From contig JAGIAA010000007.1 in assembly GCA_017745115.1 (NCBI GenBank), forward strand, positions 95,011-159,010: 64,000 nucleotides of DNA, in the 5' to 3' direction. The position numbers and the translations under genes are program-made. The DNA comes from Sphingobium sp. (GTDB lineage: Bacteria > Pseudomonadota > Alphaproteobacteria > Sphingomonadales > Sphingomonadaceae). Below the pieces are notes generated by a model, which was given only the letters and a program-made list of their open reading frames with translations, searched no databases and was not told the DNA's origin. The stretch's first letter is position 1; each line of letters begins with the position of its first letter. Below, piece after piece: positions 63,098-64,000 of this stretch.

Positions 63098-63321
63098 TTA
63101 AGGAATTCTCCGCAACCCGGCGGCCCTTGGCCGCTCCCGGAACCCTTCTCGCCGAGATGCAAGCCCGCACGATAGGGGCGATGCGGCGATGCGGGCTCGA
63201 ACAAGGACAAACGGAGGAACCCTCCTTTTCCGCCGCTTTATCGTCACGCTTCGCCGCTGACAGGGCACCGTTGACCGACTGTCCGCGTCGCGCTAGGCCG
63301 ATAGAGGTGCCGCGTGGCAAT

Positions 63322-63395
63322 GCGGGTGTAGCTCAATGGTAGAGCAGCAGCTTCCCAAGCTGACGACGGGGGTTCGATTCCCCTCACCCGCTCCA
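63322..63395 (+). tRNA. tRNA-Gly (CCC)
   Basis: Acceptor GCGGGTG / CACCCGC, D-arm GCTCAATGGTAGAGC, anticodon loop TTCCCAA giving CCC, T-arm with GTTCGATTCCCC and encoded CCA after the discriminator T. Confidence 0.95.
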
Positions 63396-63411
63396 GCGCC
63401 GGCCTGCCTCC

Positions 63412-63936
63412 TCAGACCAGTCCCGCCAGCCTGAAACTGAAGGCCAGCCCGTCGCTGGCGACGATGACATGATCTGTCAGGGTCACGTCCAGCGCAGCGA
63501 ACAGCCGGTAGACGTGCCTCGTCGACATGATGTCCTGTGGACTCGGGCCGGCAGCGCCGGATGGATGGTTGTGCGCCATGACGGCGTAGCGCGCTTCGCT
63601 TCTAACCGCGGCGCGCGCCAGCTCGGCCCGCAGCACGGCGACGGACGAAAGGCTACCGGTCAGGCCCCATTCGGATCTGAAGGCTCCATCGCAATCATAG
63701 AAGAGGAAGAGAAGCCTTTCCTCGACGTGGCCCGAGAGGCGCGCGACAAGATAGGGATCGATCCCCATCTGCACGCCGGCCCATTTCCGACCGTCCTGCG
63801 ATAGCTCCGGAAGCCGGCCACGCACCGTATGCGATTGAGTGACCGAACGCGCGACCTCTGCCCCCAAATTCCGACTCCAGTCCGCGGCGCGTCCGGCGCC
63901 AGCCAGACGGGCGCCATGGCGCGGCATGATTGCCAA
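63412..63936 (-). CDS. RadC/JAB-domain protein
   Basis: 174 residues. The C-terminal 110 are a RadC-type JAB/MPN domain: EERLLFLFYDCDGAFRSEW, ARYAVMAHNHPSGAAGPSPQDI (zinc-site histidines and the serine/aspartate) and DVTLTDHVIVASDGLAFSF. The N-terminal helix-hairpin-helix of full-length RadC is absent. Such short RadC proteins are common in genomic islands. It lies 16 bp from the tRNA-Gly 3' end, tail-to-tail. Start uncertain. Confidence 0.8.
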   Translation of the reverse strand: MAIMPRHGARLAGAGRAADWSRNLGAEVARSVTQSHTVRGRLPELSQDGRKWAGVQMGIDPYLVARLSGHVEERLLFLFYDCDGAFRSEWGLTGSLSSVAVLRAELARAAVRSEARYAVMAHNHPSGAAGPSPQDIMSTRHVYRLFAALDVTLTDHVIVASDGLAFSFRLAGLV

Positions 63937-64000
63937 AAGTCAGAACAGCCGGGCTTATCGTCCATGGCTCAGCCGAACCCCGCATCACAATAGGCATGCA

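Noticed and set aside
62663..63175. A 170-codon plus-strand frame opposite the winged-helix-like gene
   Set aside because: Composition is shadow-like, whereas the minus strand has a coherent helical pattern; the call remains only moderate.

Overview
The window is high-GC alphaproteobacterial chromosome, most likely from a sphingomonad (Sphingomonadaceae; Sphingomonas, Novosphingobium, Sphingobium and Sphingopyxis are all possible). Pointers are two large TonB-dependent receptors, an alginate-export-type outer-membrane protein, SapC, DUF1489 and CpdR proteins, and several short palindromic repeat families of the sort common in this order. There are no rRNA genes, CRISPR arrays, phage structural genes or transposases. 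Four tRNAs are present (Val-GAC, Ala-CGC, Glu-CTC, Gly-CCC).

Layout. 1-7.5 kb (minus): a TonB-dependent receptor, a secreted G8-domain protein and an exported ferritin-like protein cut by the left edge; a sensor kinase/response regulator pair is divergent (8.0-10.3 kb). 10.4-15.7 kb: two tiny proteins (one DUF465), kdsA with a probable TTG start, an outer-membrane protein preceded by a terminator-bearing leader, an SDR and a ketopantoate-reductase-like gene. 15.7-17.0 kb: a DUF3391/HD-GYP protein with a degenerate HD motif. 17.15-30.4 kb: a 14-gene, all-minus catabolic cluster (GMC oxidoreductase, two metallo-beta-lactamase-fold hydrolases, P450, 3-hydroxyisobutyrate-dehydrogenase-like enzyme, two serine beta-lactamase-fold hydrolases, carboxymuconolactone-decarboxylase-like protein, two SnoaL-type proteins, two SDRs, a CrtI-like FAD enzyme and a small protein). 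All six of its long intergenic gaps hold one palindromic repeat. 30.5-43.8 kb: mostly core genes (cpdR, N-formylglutamate amidohydrolase, SapC, D-2-hydroxyacid oxidase, queA, ArsR/SDR pair, DUF1489, mgtE, cyclophilin, DEAD-box helicase, tRNAs), with a strong candidate anti-Shine-Dalgarno sRNA at 33.1-33.2 kb.

43.9-62.5 kb is an accessory periplasmic-oxidation region. A MarR regulator and TonB-dependent receptor lie beside a plus-strand operon (two related secreted proteins flanking two tandem DUF6152 proteins, a PhoD-like phosphatase, a PQQ-cytochrome c dehydrogenase, and a frameshifted gene). It converges on a minus-strand seven-gene operon of tandem paralogues (two 340-residue secreted proteins, an SMP-30/NHL-like beta-propeller, three SnoaL-like proteins, a second PQQ-cytochrome c dehydrogenase). 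Start and stop codons overlap at most junctions of the second operon. The two operons plausibly take up and oxidise an unidentified alcohol-bearing substrate in the periplasm. The right end has a small winged-helix-like protein, tRNA-Gly and a RadC/JAB-domain protein.

The least explained items are the 33.1 kb sRNA, the regular placement of palindromic repeats in the 14-gene cluster, the in-frame repeat inside a signal peptide at 58.0 kb, and the two PQQ-centred clusters.
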